Assembly: GCF_932274485.2 (NCBI RefSeq)
Contig: NC_065880.2
Location: 88,533,730-88,597,729, forward strand
From: Patella vulgata
Taxonomy: Eukaryota > Mollusca > Gastropoda > Patellidae
DNA length: 64,000 nucleotides
Direction of reading: 5' to 3'
Below, one piece after another: positions 43,331 through 54,273 of the stretch. The translations under genes and the position numbers were made by a program. Numbering within the stretch: the stretch's first letter is position 1; the number at the start of each line of letters is the position of its first letter. The notes under the pieces are model-generated. The model did no database searches. It saw only the letters and a list, made by a program, of their open reading frames with translations, and was not told the DNA's origin.

Positions 43331-44355
43331 TCGGGGTTGGCGGCTACACTAGGTCTGCCCCGAGTCTGAAATTTGGGGTATAAGGTAACCTCGGACCGGG
43401 GAGTAACATAGGCCAGGTGGCGTTAGTCTACCACTTCCGGTTTCGGAGTTATGACCCCCGAGCGAAGCCGGTCTGTTCGGGGTTGGCGGCTACACTAGGT
43501 CTGCCCCGAGTCTGAAATTTGGGGTATAGGGGTAGCTCGGACCGGGAAGTAGCATAGGCAAGGTGGCGTTAGTCTACCACTTCCGGTTTCGGAGTTATGA
43601 CCCCCGAGCGAAGTCTGTCTGTTCGGGGTTGGCGGCCACATCTGCCCCGAGTCTGAAATTTGGGGTTTAGGGGTAACTCGGACCGGGGAGTAACATAGGC
43701 CAGGTGGCGTTAGTCTACCACTTCCGGTTTTGGAGTTATGACCCCCGAGCGAAGCCGGTCTGTTCGGGGTTGGCGGCTACACTAGGTCTGACCCGAGTCT
43801 GAAATTTGGGGTATAGGGGTAGCTCGGACCGGGGAGTAGCATAGGCCGAGTGGCGTTAGTCTACCACTTCCGGTTTCGGAGTTATGACCCCCGAGCGAAG
43901 CCGGTCTGTTCGGGGTTGGCGGCTACACTAGGTCTGGCCCGAGTCTGAAATTTGGGGTATAGGGGTAGCTCGGACCAGGGAGTAACATAGGCCAGGTGGC
44001 GTTAGTCTACCACTTCCGGTTTCGGAGTTATGACCCCCGGGCGAAGTCTGTCTGTTCGGGGTTGGCGGCTACACTAGGTCTGCCCCGAGTCTGAAATTTG
44101 GGGTATAGGAGTAGCTCGGACCGGGGAGTAACATAGGCCAGGTGGCGTTAGTCTACCACTTCCAGTTTCGAAGTTATGACCCCCGAGCGAAGCCGGTCTG
44201 TTCGGGATTGGCGGCTACACTAGGTCTGCCCCGAGTCTGAAATTTGGGGCATAGGGGTAGCTCGGACCGGGGAGTAACATAGACCAGGTGGCGTTAGTCT
44301 ACTACTTCCGGTTTCGTAGTTATGACCCCCGAGCGAAGCCGGGTATCCTGCTAGT
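43258..44355 (+). mobile_element. HINE/pearl-type element with 7 monomers
   Basis: TATATATTTGTGACTGTCG, (GTCT)n, then monomers starting at 43330, 43476, 43622, 43763, 43909, 44055 and 44201. All are 146 bp except the third (141 bp, which lacks bases around GGCGGCCACATCTG). It ends CGAGCGAAGCCGGGTATCCT and CTAGT. Monomers differ by a few bases each. No coding capacity. Confidence 0.92.
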
Positions 44356-44359
44356 ATAT

Positions 44360-44381
44360 ACTAATATTTGTGACTGTCGTT

Positions 44382-44412
<31 letters not shown>

Positions 44413-44576
44413 TCGGGGTTGGCGGCTACACTAGGTCTGCCCCGAGTCTGAAATTTGGGGTAAAGGGGTAGTTCGGACCAGGGAGTAACATAGGCCAGGT
44501 GGCGTTAGTCTACCACTTTCGGTTTCGGGGTTATGACCCCCGAGCGAAGCCGGGCCTTCTTCTAGTAGCACATATT
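44360..44576 (+). mobile_element. HINE/pearl-type element with 1 monomer
   Basis: ATATTTGTGACTGTCG, (GTCT)n, one monomer from 44412, and end CCGAGCGAAGCCGGGCCTTC, CTAGT. It begins within a few bases of the previous element's end. Confidence 0.9.
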
Positions 44577-44742
44577 TTCATAAACATGTATTTACTTATC
44601 TAAATTGACTTATTGCTTTAAAGTGGATAAGTTATTCTTTACTCCAAATCTATAGTCTCCAGGACTTCAGACTATATCTACCATACGACGCAACACGCAA
44701 CCATGGATGTTTTAAGTTGGGTATTTCCCGTATCAACCTTCA

Positions 44743-45105
44743 GTTGAAGATACATTATGCAAGAGCTAAATATGTCTATTGCAAGTCTTTCTTTAGACCT
44801 GAAATGTTATTTAAATTATTAATTAGACATTAATTAAGTTATCCAGACCTTAATCAACTCTCGATGTCATCGTTATTCTGCGATATTTAGTGGATTTGAA
44901 TACATATTGTGATGTATAATTTAACATAAAAATGGATAATCGAGACTTTGTTTATTATCGTACCAACGTTAGTAATGACGATCGAAGCTAGCCTAAAATT
45001 CAATCGCTGATATCTCGTTTCAGAGTGAAGCAATTTGACTGAAATATTCAGCATATTATATTTTCATTATCTATTTTTTAACTGTCAGGTCTTTACCTAA
45101 TGTCC
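44743..45105 (-). mobile_element. TTAA-1 MITE, diverged
   Basis: AGATACATTATGCAAGAGCT, AATTATTAATTAGACATTAA, TAATCAACTCTCGATGTCAT and the closing GTCTTTACCTAATGTCC. The right end has decayed. Confidence 0.82.
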
Positions 45106-45129
45106 CTTTGAGTCATTAGGGGTTGATAT

Positions 45130-45395
45130 TGAGGTGCTCTGAGGACACGTTTGCCATGACAGCGACGCTATACGGCCTATACTCTTATTTAGAATTCCAA
45201 TCGTCAAGGTTTCTTTTACGTGCACATCAATGTGTGCAAATGACCCCGGTATTTCGTCCCATCTGATTGACTGTATGTTGTCCCTTGTCAGGCCCTCCGT
45301 CTTGCACCTCTGACAAGTGGGAGCCATGCCGGAAAATCCCAATGATCTTTCTCGGCCAGTACAGTGATCGAACACGCGACCTATAGGTTAGCATC
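45130..45395 (-). mobile_element. SINE-B, diverged, tail missing
   Basis: GTTTGCCATGACAGCGACGC, CTTTTACGTGCACATCAATG, and TGATCGAACACGCGACC near the head. Confidence 0.8.
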
Positions 45396-45442
45396 ACTGC
45401 ACAGAATAAAAGATATTACTTTTATTACTTTTATCAGAATTA

Positions 45443-45990
45443 TTAAAAGACGCGAGGTTTATATACAACTACCAATGATAAATATTATGACTAATCTAAA
45501 TGTCGGTAATTATCACATATTACCACGCTATATATATATATGTATGTCACAACTTTCAACTTTCAACTTTTGTATTTGCATAAAGAACAGTCACATGATC
45601 TCATTATCACTTTCACAACCATTCGTCGCTTTTCAGTGTCAAATCACCCACGGTATGACCGATTACATCATTCATGAGCATTCGTAATCTCGTTTTGTCT
45701 TTCGGTGTGCAACTGATCTGTCGATAGCAACAAATGGTTGTTAACGATCTATAGAACCTCACATAATTTCACCTTTCAAAATTACACAGTCATCTAAACG
45801 GTGTTTCCGAATGACAAACTGTGATAGTTATGGGATTTAATTTACTATAATTATCATTAAAGCAAGTCGTGATCAATGCCTTAGTCAGCAGATAATTATG
45901 TTCAACAGACAATTTTACACGCAACATGTAATTTGTGTTTAGTACGTTCAAAGTGTCATTCTGTGAGAGTAGAAAGGTTTATCAACTGTC
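45443..45990 (-). repeat. ~550-bp repeat, copy 1 (inverted to 56635)
   Basis: ACCAATGATAAATATTATGA, CACAACTTTCAACTTTTG, GTGATCAATGCCTTAGTCAG and CAGACAATTTTACACGCAAC all match 56635-57187 in reverse order, about 90 percent alike by eye. A SINE-A head adjoins the same end in both copies. Confidence 0.9.
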
Positions 45991-46074
45991 CGGAAATCGA
46001 AACCACGCCAACTGACCCAATGACAGACATTATGATTGAACGCGCACACGCTAACCATTCGGCCATCCAATCCC
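45991..46074 (-). mobile_element. SINE-A head
   Basis: GGAAATCGAAACCACGCCAA to CTAACCATTCGGCCATCCAA. It stops at the B box, where the ~550-bp repeat begins. Confidence 0.85.
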
Positions 46075-47150
46075 CTTTAACAACTGTCAAACGCAAAACG
46101 ATTCGTCCCTTTGTAATACTATAGGGGTTATTTTAGTTCTATGAAAGGTGTTCTGTTTAATGAAGAAATTCTTTAAGTACATGATGTGTAAAATACCTTG
46201 CATTATTCTACTACTGTCTTAGACTAACTCACCGATAGTTGATAACAGAAGATCAACATAATTGATAAGACCTTTATTGAGAACATGAAATAGACATAAA
46301 CTGGGAGGAGGTCTATTCCATGTCTGACTTGCTGTCAGTAAACGCCTGCTGATATAGCGTCTAACAATTAGGGAAGATGGACAGGAGTGATAATCATATA
46401 TGGTATTGTTTATTATCAAATTATGGTGTTTGTAATTACACTGCATATTTCTTTGGAAGTCATTGTCGGGTCAAGGTATGATGCACTGACCACTAATACA
46501 TTCTCTTTGAAGTTCTGTCTAGTGTTATACACGGATCACGTGTAGCTTGTAAAGAACATATTGAATAAATTAGATGTTTAATAAGATCGGGCCTTAACAG
46601 AAGTTATAGAGAGTTTAAACGCCATCTTCAGGTGTAGACCACTTTGTCACATTCCTTTCCCACCCACAGTTTATTTATTAAAAATAAATAACGAACACAA
46701 TTTAAACGTCAACTTCATGTATAGATCACTTTGTCACAAGTTATGTCAGTATCCATTTCTGGAAGGGGGGTACTATCGTCCAGTCATCTCGTGCACAGAT
46801 AGTCCAATTAAATATAATAATTTTGACGCAAAACGGTGTCCATACCACAAAATGTCCTGCCCTAATATCTAACGAATCTATGCTTTCTATATAAGAAAGA
46901 GCGGGGTTAAATTTCCCTTCAGACATCATTCGGAGTTCCGAGGGGAACATCATATCCACAGCTTCCTCGGCATAGAGGTTAGGGTGAAGACATCATCCGG
47001 CGTTCCTAGCCGTACGACAGCCTCCTCGGCTAAGAGGCTGTGATATCGGAATAGAGACTGTTTTAGAAGTTAGGTCCGAGTCTTATTTGTAGATGTTATA
47101 ACAATCCCTAATGAACTATCGTAGATGTTGTAGTTTTCTGTATTTGATAT
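46075..47150. other. Mostly unique stretch, ~1.1 kb
   Basis: No exon recognised. Two weak local duplications: CACTTTGTCACA blocks at about 46640 and 46728, and GACATCAT-CGG-GTTCC...CCTCGGC blocks at about 46921 and 46990. Confidence 0.45.
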
Positions 47151-47151
47151 A

Positions 47152-47273
47152 CAGTAGAATCTGTATTAAGCAGCCACTCAAGGGAATTTTCATGACTGGC
47201 CGCTTAACGGGAGTGACCGCTTAATAAAATCTGAGTTGCTGAATGGGAGTGGCTGCTCGTTCAGATTCTACTG
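47152..47273. mobile_element. pogo/Tc1-type MITE
   Basis: CAGTAGAATCTGTATTAAGC and, read inward from the right, CAGTAGAATCTGAACGAGC, with GGCCGCTTAACGGGAGTG inside. TA is on the left and a decayed CATA on the right. About 122 bp. Confidence 0.75.
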
Positions 47274-47517
47274 CATAAACCTAGTTATAAAAACACAGAA
47301 TGTTCCAGAGTTAATTGATCAGATGCACAACCTGAAGTCAAAGTTAGTTCTGAATTAATCATAGTGTCACCCTACGGGCCGTTTTCTGGAAGTTCCTGAT
47401 CAAAGCTACATCTGTCCCCGTTGCGTCACATCGACCTTTTTGTTTGGTATCGCGACACAGGATAGTGTCACACCTTGTCAAAGATACGATTGCTTGAAGT
47501 TACATAAACATACATTA

Positions 47518-47566
47518 TGTTAGTCCCGAAATGACCTAGTCTGTGTCGAGTGGACGTTAAACCCCA

Positions 47567-47601
<35 letters not shown>

Positions 47602-47616
47602 CTCTCTCTCTCTCTT
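47518..47616 (+). mobile_element. SINE-A 3' end
   Basis: GTTAGTCCCGAAATGACCTA to TTAAACCCCATC, then ~50 bp of CT with CTAT interruptions. Confidence 0.88.
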
Positions 47617-47816
47617 TATTTTAACAATGCAGGAACAATATTGTTATTCGATAAAAATTCAATGACTAGTAAAATACAGGAACTGTTCCCTGCTTCAACA
47701 AACAAACATAATCTAGTTCATTTTGTATTACGAGTTAATAACATTATATTATGTAGTTCATTTAGGGTATTATTGAACTACGTACATAATTCAGAAAATG
47801 CTCTTCGAAACGCCGC

Positions 47817-48107
47817 GGGGGTTGGATGGCCGAATGGTTAGCGTGTGCGCGCTGTATCATAAAGTCTGTCATTGAGTCGACTGGCGTGGTTTCGAATCCC
47901 CGGTTGTACGTGACAAGGAGTAGGGTCGCCTGTCCAACCACGTGGGTTTTCTCCGGGTCTTCCGGTTTCCTCCCACTGCTAAAGACCCCTACGCGCAAGC
48001 GAATTATTGAAATAAAATTAAACCATATGTTAGTCCCGAAATGACCTAGTTTGTGTCGAGTGGACGTTAAACCCCATTTTTCTCTCTATCTCTCTCTCTC
48101 TCTCTCT
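47817..48107 (+). mobile_element. SINE-A, complete, with target duplication
   Basis: 291 bp flanked by CGAAACGCCGC at 47806-47816 and 48108-48118. A box TGGCCGAATGG at 47827, B box at 47888-47899, central domain, conserved CCCGAAATGACCTAGTTTG and a (CT)n tail. The best reference copy. Confidence 0.97.
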
Positions 48108-48223
48108 CGAAACGCCGCCCAATTAAATTAGTAGCTGTTTTTCTTAAAGATTATTGTTTATTATATAGTTGTTAATGAGTTACAAAAAAAAGAAAAGAAA
48201 TGGAGTTATTATAGTTCTAACCT

Positions 48224-48622
48224 TAAAGAAAAATTATGGGAGATTATATAAAGAGCTGACAGTTCTCACTATAATAGTTAAAAACTAGATACTAGAATTT
48301 GCTGAAAATTTCAGTCAAATTGATCCACTATGAACCGAGATTTTAGCGATTGAATTTTCGGCCTAGCTTCGATCATCATTACTAAAATCGGTAGGATAAA
48401 AAACATAGTCTCGATTATCCATTTCATGATTAAATTATGAATGGAAGTCGAACAGCAAATAGGAACCTAATTCAATAAACATCGCAGGCTAGCGATGCCA
48501 TCGAGAGTTGATTATGGTCTGGACAAGTTAATTAATGTCTAATTAATAATTTAGATAACATCTCAGGCCTAAAGAAAGACCTGCAATAGACAGATTTAGC
48601 TCTTGCATAATGTATGTTTACT
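48224..48622 (+). mobile_element. TTAA-1 MITE, near full length
   Basis: TTAAAGAAAAATTATGGGAG to GCATAATGTATGTTTAC. TTAA is kept on the left and one base off on the right. Confidence 0.88.
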
Positions 48623-48679
48623 TGATTTCGTTTCGGTTAGTAAGGCAAGCGTGTATTGTGGTCTGATTAGGGTAGGGGT

Positions 48680-48740
48680 CGGACGTCTTCATTAGCACAG
48701 CCTTGGCAGGGATTTGGGACGTTAAACCTCATTTCTGTAC
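48680..48740 (+). mobile_element. SINE-B tail remnant
   Basis: GACGTCTTCATTAGCACAGC then GGGACGTTAAACCTCATTTC. Confidence 0.65.
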
Positions 48741-48781
48741 GATTGAAAGACTGTTCTTCTTCCATCGGTTGTTTTGTTCTT

Positions 48782-49022
48782 CGTGTTTAACGTCCGCTTC
48801 CACCGAGGGTGATATCGCAGACAATTATTATTGTGGGAGGAAATCGAAGTACCCGGAGTAAACCCACAACGCTGAGCAGGCGGTATTATCGCCAAGCCAT
48901 ATACACCCACAACGGAGATGGAAACCACAACGGCAAGCCAGAGGTGACCCGCCAGCTAGGGTTCGAAGCGCCACATTCTAGATCACTAGGCCATTCCAAC
49001 CTTCTCCGTCGGTCAGTGACAC
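48782..49022 (-). mobile_element. SINE-C, most complete copy
   Basis: On the minus strand: GGTTGGAATGGCCTAGTGAT (A-box-like), GCGCTTCGAACCC (B-box-like), GTGGGTTTACTCCGGGTACT, ATCACCCTCGGTGGAAGCGG, GACGTTAAACACGAAG. Its central block is recognisably that of SINE-A. Confidence 0.8.
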
Positions 49023-49288
49023 CATAATAATTTAAACAATCTGTTAGAATCAAAACGACAACAAAAATTCATTGAACTTTATGTTGAAACATTCTGACAA
49101 TAAAAAAAACAATCACGAATGTCATTTCCGCCACTCGTGAAATTAATTGACCATTGAAGTATCGATCAATTTAATACATTCCTGGGATCAAGTCTACTTA
49201 ATTTTATATCAAGTTGGCATTTAAGATGGAGGAGTATCATTAGCTAATTTACAATCGATGATACGATAGTTTGGATCGTCAGCCTCGG

Positions 49289-49331
49289 GGAACGACGGTG
49301 GCTAAGTGGGTAAGACGCTGGCTCGCTAGCT

Positions 49332-49376
<45 letters not shown>

Positions 49377-49992
49377 GTTTAAAGTCCACTCGACACAAAC
49401 GATGTCATTTCGGGACTAACATATGGTTCAATTTTATTTCAATAATTCGCTTGCACATAGGGGTCTTTAGCAGTAGGGGTCTTTAGCAGTAGGGGTCTTT
49501 AACAGTGGGAGGAATGCGGAGGATCCCGGAGAAAACTTATGAGATTGGACAGGTGACCCTACTCCTTGTCACGTACAACCCGGGAATTCGAAACCACGCC
49601 ATTTGACTCAATGACAGATCTTATGATACAATAAGCACGCGCTTAAAACCATTCGCCCCCCCCCCCGCCCCACACAGAAAGCTAAGTGAGTAGGGCAGTG
49701 GCTCGGAGGTCGAGTATTCGATCCTTGCATTGGCCGAGAAAGTTCATGGGGAATTCCGACGTGGTTTACACATTGTCATTGGTGCAGAATGGAGGGCCTA
49801 ACAAAGACAGCTGTCTATTCGTTCGGATGGGACGAAACACCCCTAGCAGGTGGAATTCGATATGACAGGAGACCATAGTGCCGCTGCCTGGGCAAAATTC
49901 CTCATAGCACACTGTATGGCGTATGCCCGTCTTCATTAGACCAGTATAGGAGCAGAACAGTAGGACGTTAAACCCCATTTAATTTCATTTCC
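49289..49992 (+). mobile_element. SINE-B pieces around a SINE-A
   Basis: A head at 49289-49336 (ACGGTGGCTAAGTGGGTAAG) is cut by a reversed SINE-A. At 49677 a SINE-B restarts at AAGCTAAGTGAGTAGGGCAG and runs to CCCCATTTAATTTCATTTC. The overlap of head sequence on both sides means either two SINE-B copies or a long duplication at the insertion. Confidence 0.8.
49335..49670 (-). mobile_element. SINE-A inserted in SINE-B
   Basis: (GA)n at 49335-49372, then the body with a short tandem GGGGTCTTTAGCAGTA (three times near 49459-49510), and head ending AAAACCATTCGCCCCCC. Confidence 0.85.
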
Positions 49993-50127
49993 GTCAGTCT
50001 CGATTATTATCCACCCGAAACGCTGTTTGTCTTCAGTTTACCCCGTTTGAGAACAGACATGTTTTTACTCGAAAATAACCCCGTCAGCCGGCGTAACTAA
50101 TTTGAGGATATTGTGCTCGACACACAC

Positions 50128-50214
50128 GAAATGAAATGGGGTTTAACGTCCCACCCTTCTACACCAGTCTAATGCGATATCGAAATGAAATGAAATGGGG
50201 TTTTATGTCCTACT
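50128..50214 (-). mobile_element. Two SINE-B tail pieces in tandem
   Basis: GAAATGAAATGGGGTTTAAC (50129) and GAAATGAAATGAAATGGGG (50181). Confidence 0.7.
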
Positions 50215-50925
50215 GTCAGTAGCGACGCCAGACGCCGGTGATTGGAGGGGCAAAGCTTGGGCGAAGTCCAAGATTAAGGGGACAACGCACGAACCTCAAC
50301 TGGTGGTAGGGGGTCTCCCCCAGAATTTTAAAAAAAAAACAGGCTGTCGGAAATGCAGCCTGGCAGTATTTCAGGTACTAATCATTCAGATAAAGTGTCA
50401 AACCAACGAACATGCGAACCTCGACGAAGCCCGTGGGGGGGTTGGATGGCTGAATGGTTAGCACGTGCGTGCTGTATCATAAAGTCTGTCATTGAGTCAA
50501 CTGGCTTGGTTTCGAATCCCCGGTTGTACGTGACAAGGAGTAGGGTCAAATGAACAAACTTGCGAATCCCAATGAAGCCCCCGAAAATCTGAAATTTAGA
50601 CTGCCTGAAATGCAGTCTGGCAGTGTTTCAGGCACTGATCGTCGAGATAAAAAGAGCTTACCAGATACCGCTTGTTGCCAAATCACTAGTTTATCCGACC
50701 AGAGAGGAAAGTGTCAAATGAAGGGAGTGAGTGAATCAAAGTAAATGAATATTTTCGCCACGATATTTTGAGAAAGAAATAGACTGCCGGAAATGCAGTA
50801 TTTCAGACAGTGGTTGTCGTCGAGATAAATAGAGTTGACCTGATACTGTTTGTCGACAAATCACCAAATTATCCGAACAGAGAGGGAGGTGTCAAACGAA
50901 CGGAGTGAGGGTATCAAGTGAATGC
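50215..50925. repeat. ~180-bp direct repeats, three diverged units
   Basis: CTGTCGGAAATGCAGCCTGG (50344), CTGCCTGAAATGCAGTCTGG (50601) and CTGCCGGAAATGCAG (50785) each continue with a TTTCAG-AC-...CGAGATAA block. Units 2 and 3 share ACAAATCAC, TTATCCGA and AGAGAGG strings. The left edge (GTCTCCCCCAGAATTTTAAA) resembles blocks near 8500-8830. Confidence 0.7.
50437..50548 (+). mobile_element. SINE-A head inside the 180-bp repeats
   Basis: GGGGTTGGATGGCTGAATGG to GTGACAAGGAGTAGGGTC, then direct return to repeat sequence. 3'-truncated. Confidence 0.85.
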
Positions 50926-51139
50926 ATATTCTCGACGCTTTGAACCTATACCCCAAAAATTTGAGGATCGTAAAAAGCACTTCTCAAATGATTCACGTGT
51001 TATTGTTTATAGTAGGTTTACAGCAGGGTGGGCTTGATAAGAAATCACACCCCACCCCCACCTCCCGTCCTGCACCACTTACTGCGATATCTGAGTGGCT
51101 CTCAACGTGTGTGTGTTGGGGGGGGGGCTTGTTGTTTTG

Positions 51140-51325
51140 AGTCTCGCGCCGGTCACCTCTGGCATGCAGTCGTGGTGCCGATCCCTTGAGATAGAGGCCC
51201 TATTACTTCGGTTGCCTCACACATGAAAGACCCCTGCGCGTGCGCTAAGATTATAAAAAAAAAATAAGAAAACTTGTCTGCGATACCCTTGTGGAAGTGG
51301 ACGTTAAACACTAAGAAAAACAACA
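51140..51325 (+). mobile_element. SINE-C, headless
   Basis: CGCCGGTCACCTCTGGCATG, GACCCCTGCGCGTGCGCTAA, TTGTGGAAGTGGACGTTAAA. Much like 31863-32095. Confidence 0.72.
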
Positions 51326-51540
51326 TGGCTTTCAACCATTCATCCGTCACAGGACCTGCTCCATATTTTTTTCCGAGACTTGAGACGAGATTTAAATTAT
51401 CAAAATAGGACAACTCATTTATATATTAAGATGGATTTGGGCGGAAGCATTCAATATCCCACTATTTGCACCTAGAAATTAAAACATTAAACGTAAAACA
51501 AGACATTTAAATTATTCTCTATCTGCGTTCTGTACAAATT

Positions 51541-51697
51541 GATTAAAACACAGATCCTATTTCGTTTCGTTTTTTATAGTTCAAACTTTCGTTTTACTTG
51601 GCTGTCCAACCTACTACAACTTGTCAGATCTTCAGGTCGTGTAAGGCCATTGAAAGTATAAAAAAAACGAAACGAAATATAGATCTGTATTTAATTG
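51541..51697. mobile_element. MITE-D, short internally deleted form
   Basis: CACAGATCCTATTTCGTTTC and GAAACGAAATATAGATCTGT (inverse ends) with only ~90 bp between. Confidence 0.78.
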
Positions 51698-51884
51698 AGT
51701 TCTGTTTGTAGCCTACTTTGAATATTTTTTAAAGATTAACCTAATTGGGTTTTTTTTTAAAAAAATGTCCTCTGAGAGAAATCTGTACTGTTCAATACTG
51801 TTCCATTAAACCCATGATATCTATGGGAAACAACTGTCAACTGTACTTTTATTTCAATCAACGCTAACTTCTCTACAGGGGGTA

Positions 51885-52248
51885 TCACGTGGCTAAGTGG
51901 GTAAGACGCTGGCTCGCTAGCCTGGAGGTCGGGTGTTCGACCCCTGCATTGGCCGAGAAAGTTCATTCAGATTTTCCGGCGTGGTTTCCCCTTGTCAGTG
52001 ATGCAGGATGGAGGGCCTGAAAAGGTCAGCTGTCTAGTCGTTCGGATGGGACGGAAAACCGAGGTCCCGTTTACACATTGACGTGCACGTAAAAGATCCC
52101 TTGGCAGTTGGAATTCGATATAAGAGTAGGCCGTAGCGCCGCTGCCCGGGCAAAATGTCCCTCATAGCACACTGTATGGTGTATGCCCGTCTTCATTAGC
52201 CCAGTATAGGAGCAGAGCAGTAGGACGTTAAACCCCATTTCATTTACC
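51885..52248 (+). mobile_element. SINE-B, full length
   Basis: TCACGTGGCTAAGTGGGTAA through CGGCGTGGTTTCCCCTTGTC to AACCCCATTTCATTTA. Confidence 0.93.
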
Positions 52249-52263
52249 TTCTCTACAATAATA

Positions 52264-52445
52264 GAGGGATTGGGTGGTCGAATGGTTAGCGCGTGCGCGT
52301 GGTATCATTAGGTCTGTCATTGAGTCAACTGGTGTGGTTTCGATTCCCCGGATGTACGTGACAAGGAGAAGGATCGCCTGTCCAACCTCGTGGGGTTTTC
52401 TCAGGGTCCTCCACATTCCTCCCACTGCTAAAGACCCCTACGCGC

Positions 52446-52486
<41 letters not shown>

Positions 52487-52699
52487 TGCGGTTTAACGTC
52501 CACTCGACACAAACTAGGTCAATTCGGGACTAACATATGGTTTTTATTTTTCTATTTTAATAATTCGCTTGCGCATAGGGGTATTTAGCAGTGGGGGGAA
52601 ACCAGAGGACCCGTAGAAACCCCACGCGCAAGCGAATTACTTAAATATAATTGAACCATATGTTAGTCCCATATGTTTCTCTCTCTCTCTCTCTCTCTC
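52264..52699 (+). mobile_element. SINE-A split by another SINE-A
   Basis: Head and centre at 52264-52445 (to CCCCTACGCGCA). Tail resumes at 52618 (ACGCGCAAGCGAATTAC) and ends in (CT)n at 52677-52699. Confidence 0.88.
52446..52617 (-). mobile_element. 5'-truncated SINE-A nested in SINE-A
   Basis: (GA)n, TGCGGTTTAACGTCCACTCG to AGGACCCGTAGAAACCCC. It is flanked by ACGCGCA on both sides (52439-52445, 52617-52624), a target duplication in the host SINE. Confidence 0.85.
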
Positions 52700-53160
52700 C
52701 ATCTTCTACGCCAGGCTTTAGATTAGACACCAATACAATACTTTAAGAGGTAAAAAAATTGAATTTCTCAAGAAGTTTAATAAACACGATCTGTCTATAA
52801 GCTCGTTTAACACTGAATAATTCAACACGATAATAAAGATATTTCCCAAAGGAACTATATTTACCATTCTCCCTGAATAAACACGTGTCGATAAACAAAC
52901 CTAGATCTTTCCCGCGGAATTAAAATCAATTGTAAACGTTTTAAACTGACGCTTGATAGATTCTAATCTATCATTATAAACCCATATTACATTTCAGATG
53001 ATGAGGGGTTTTTTGTTCAATTCGTTTTCTTTTTATTATTACATGCTGTTGTTATTTTATTTTGGGTTTTTTTTGTTAGTTTATCCGACTCTGAATCGTA
53101 AATACGAAACCAAATGAAATGGAGTTAATCGGTCATCTGGTTTTCATCGAGGTTAAATCT
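52700..53160. other. AT-rich stretch
   Basis: No recognised gene or repeat in about 460 bp. Confidence 0.4.
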
Positions 53161-54265
53161 ATTTGTTAAGGCCAGTTTAATTTTTGTCAAGGTCGCTGAG
53201 ATGTAAATAAGGTTAGGGCACGTGTTTATTGGCGAGATTGTAGGTTAGGTTTAAGAATTTGGGGGAGAGGATAAATCTCCACATAAGAACTGACCTAGGA
53301 TGATGAAAACTTGGTTAGTGATATTTCCTAGTTTTATATAAAAAAAAATACAATACATTAGATTTATATACAAAGTTGATTTCGCTGGGGGTTTTTGGTG
53401 TTGATGGTCTTCCGTAGGTGGCGCTTGGGGTATTCTGGTATTTTTGTTTCTGACGAAAAAAAAAATTGAGGCGCTACATGGGACTACAAAAGGGACTATT
53501 GCGCTAGCCGTATAAATATTTAGAACTACTGGGACTGTTGTTTTCAATTTGTCAATCCAGAATTTTTCTCTTGTTAGCCTAACGTTTTAATTTCTTTTGT
53601 AGTTTTAAAGTCGCTGTTGGTCTTTCTATTGGCGTGACAATAAGATCAGAAATGTCATGATTTGTTTGGTTGAAGTAAATTTAGACCAGTTTGTCTTTTT
53701 TGGTGACTATGTCTGAAAGGTGACTTTTATTCTTTCACGAAGTGCATGTAGGGTCTCCCCTATGTATTGTTTGTCACATTGTTTACAAGAAATTAGATAA
53801 ATTAGGTTTGAACTACTGCATAAAAATTGGTCTAATATTGGAAATTGTGTGCCAGATGTTTTGTTATGGAATTGGTCGGATATGTTTATGATTTTGCATG
53901 TTTGACATCTTGGTTGGCCACAAGTTTTGGTTTTAACTGCTGATTGCATATTGTTTGTTTCTTTGGCGACAAGTTTAGCTAGAGTATTGTTTTTTATACG
54001 TCGGAGATAGCGTTTGGAGTATCCCGTTTCTCAAAGTTTGCTAAATACCAGCGTGCATACTGACTCAAAGTCTGAGTACATATCCTATGGAAACGGAGAA
54101 TCTGAGATTTTATGAAGCCAGAGAACGTATTTTTTGGGTGAAAGGAGCTATTTAACAGTAATTGATGTGTATCGGTTTCTTTGAAAAATACTTTAGTTTG
54201 CAATTGGCCAGGGTTATTGGTGTTGCTACTTTTAAAACCGTTGGTGTCAAAACAATCTATGTTGT
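53161..54265 (-). mobile_element. Penelope-like element, copy 1 (3' part)
   Basis: The minus strand shows the C-terminal signatures of Penelope-like reverse transcriptases: TKVFFKETDTHQLLL, SSFHPKNTF, SQILRFHRIC. Then comes the linker and GIY-YIG nuclease region with CGQPRCQTC and LIYLISCKQCDKQYIGET...LRERI. The 5' part with most of the RT is absent. Broken copy with several breaks. Such elements use the GIY-YIG nuclease for insertion. A reversed SINE-A stands at the 5' edge. Confidence 0.88.
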
Positions 54266-54273
54266 TATGACTT

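Noticed and set aside
41084-44360. Second exon of the GPCR candidate
   Set aside because: Searched by eye for helix-1 GN and helix-2 LA..D motifs; only TTAA-3, SINE and HINE sequence was found.
47817-47900. Genuine tRNA gene
   Set aside because: A and B boxes are present, but no full cloverleaf with paired acceptor stem is seen, and the sequence continues into the SINE body in every copy.
47826-48044. Recurrent MAEWLACARCII...-type frames as a protein family
   Set aside because: They recur wherever SINE-A occurs and map to its tRNA-like head and centre. Likewise MGFNVLLFCSYTGL frames are SINE-B.
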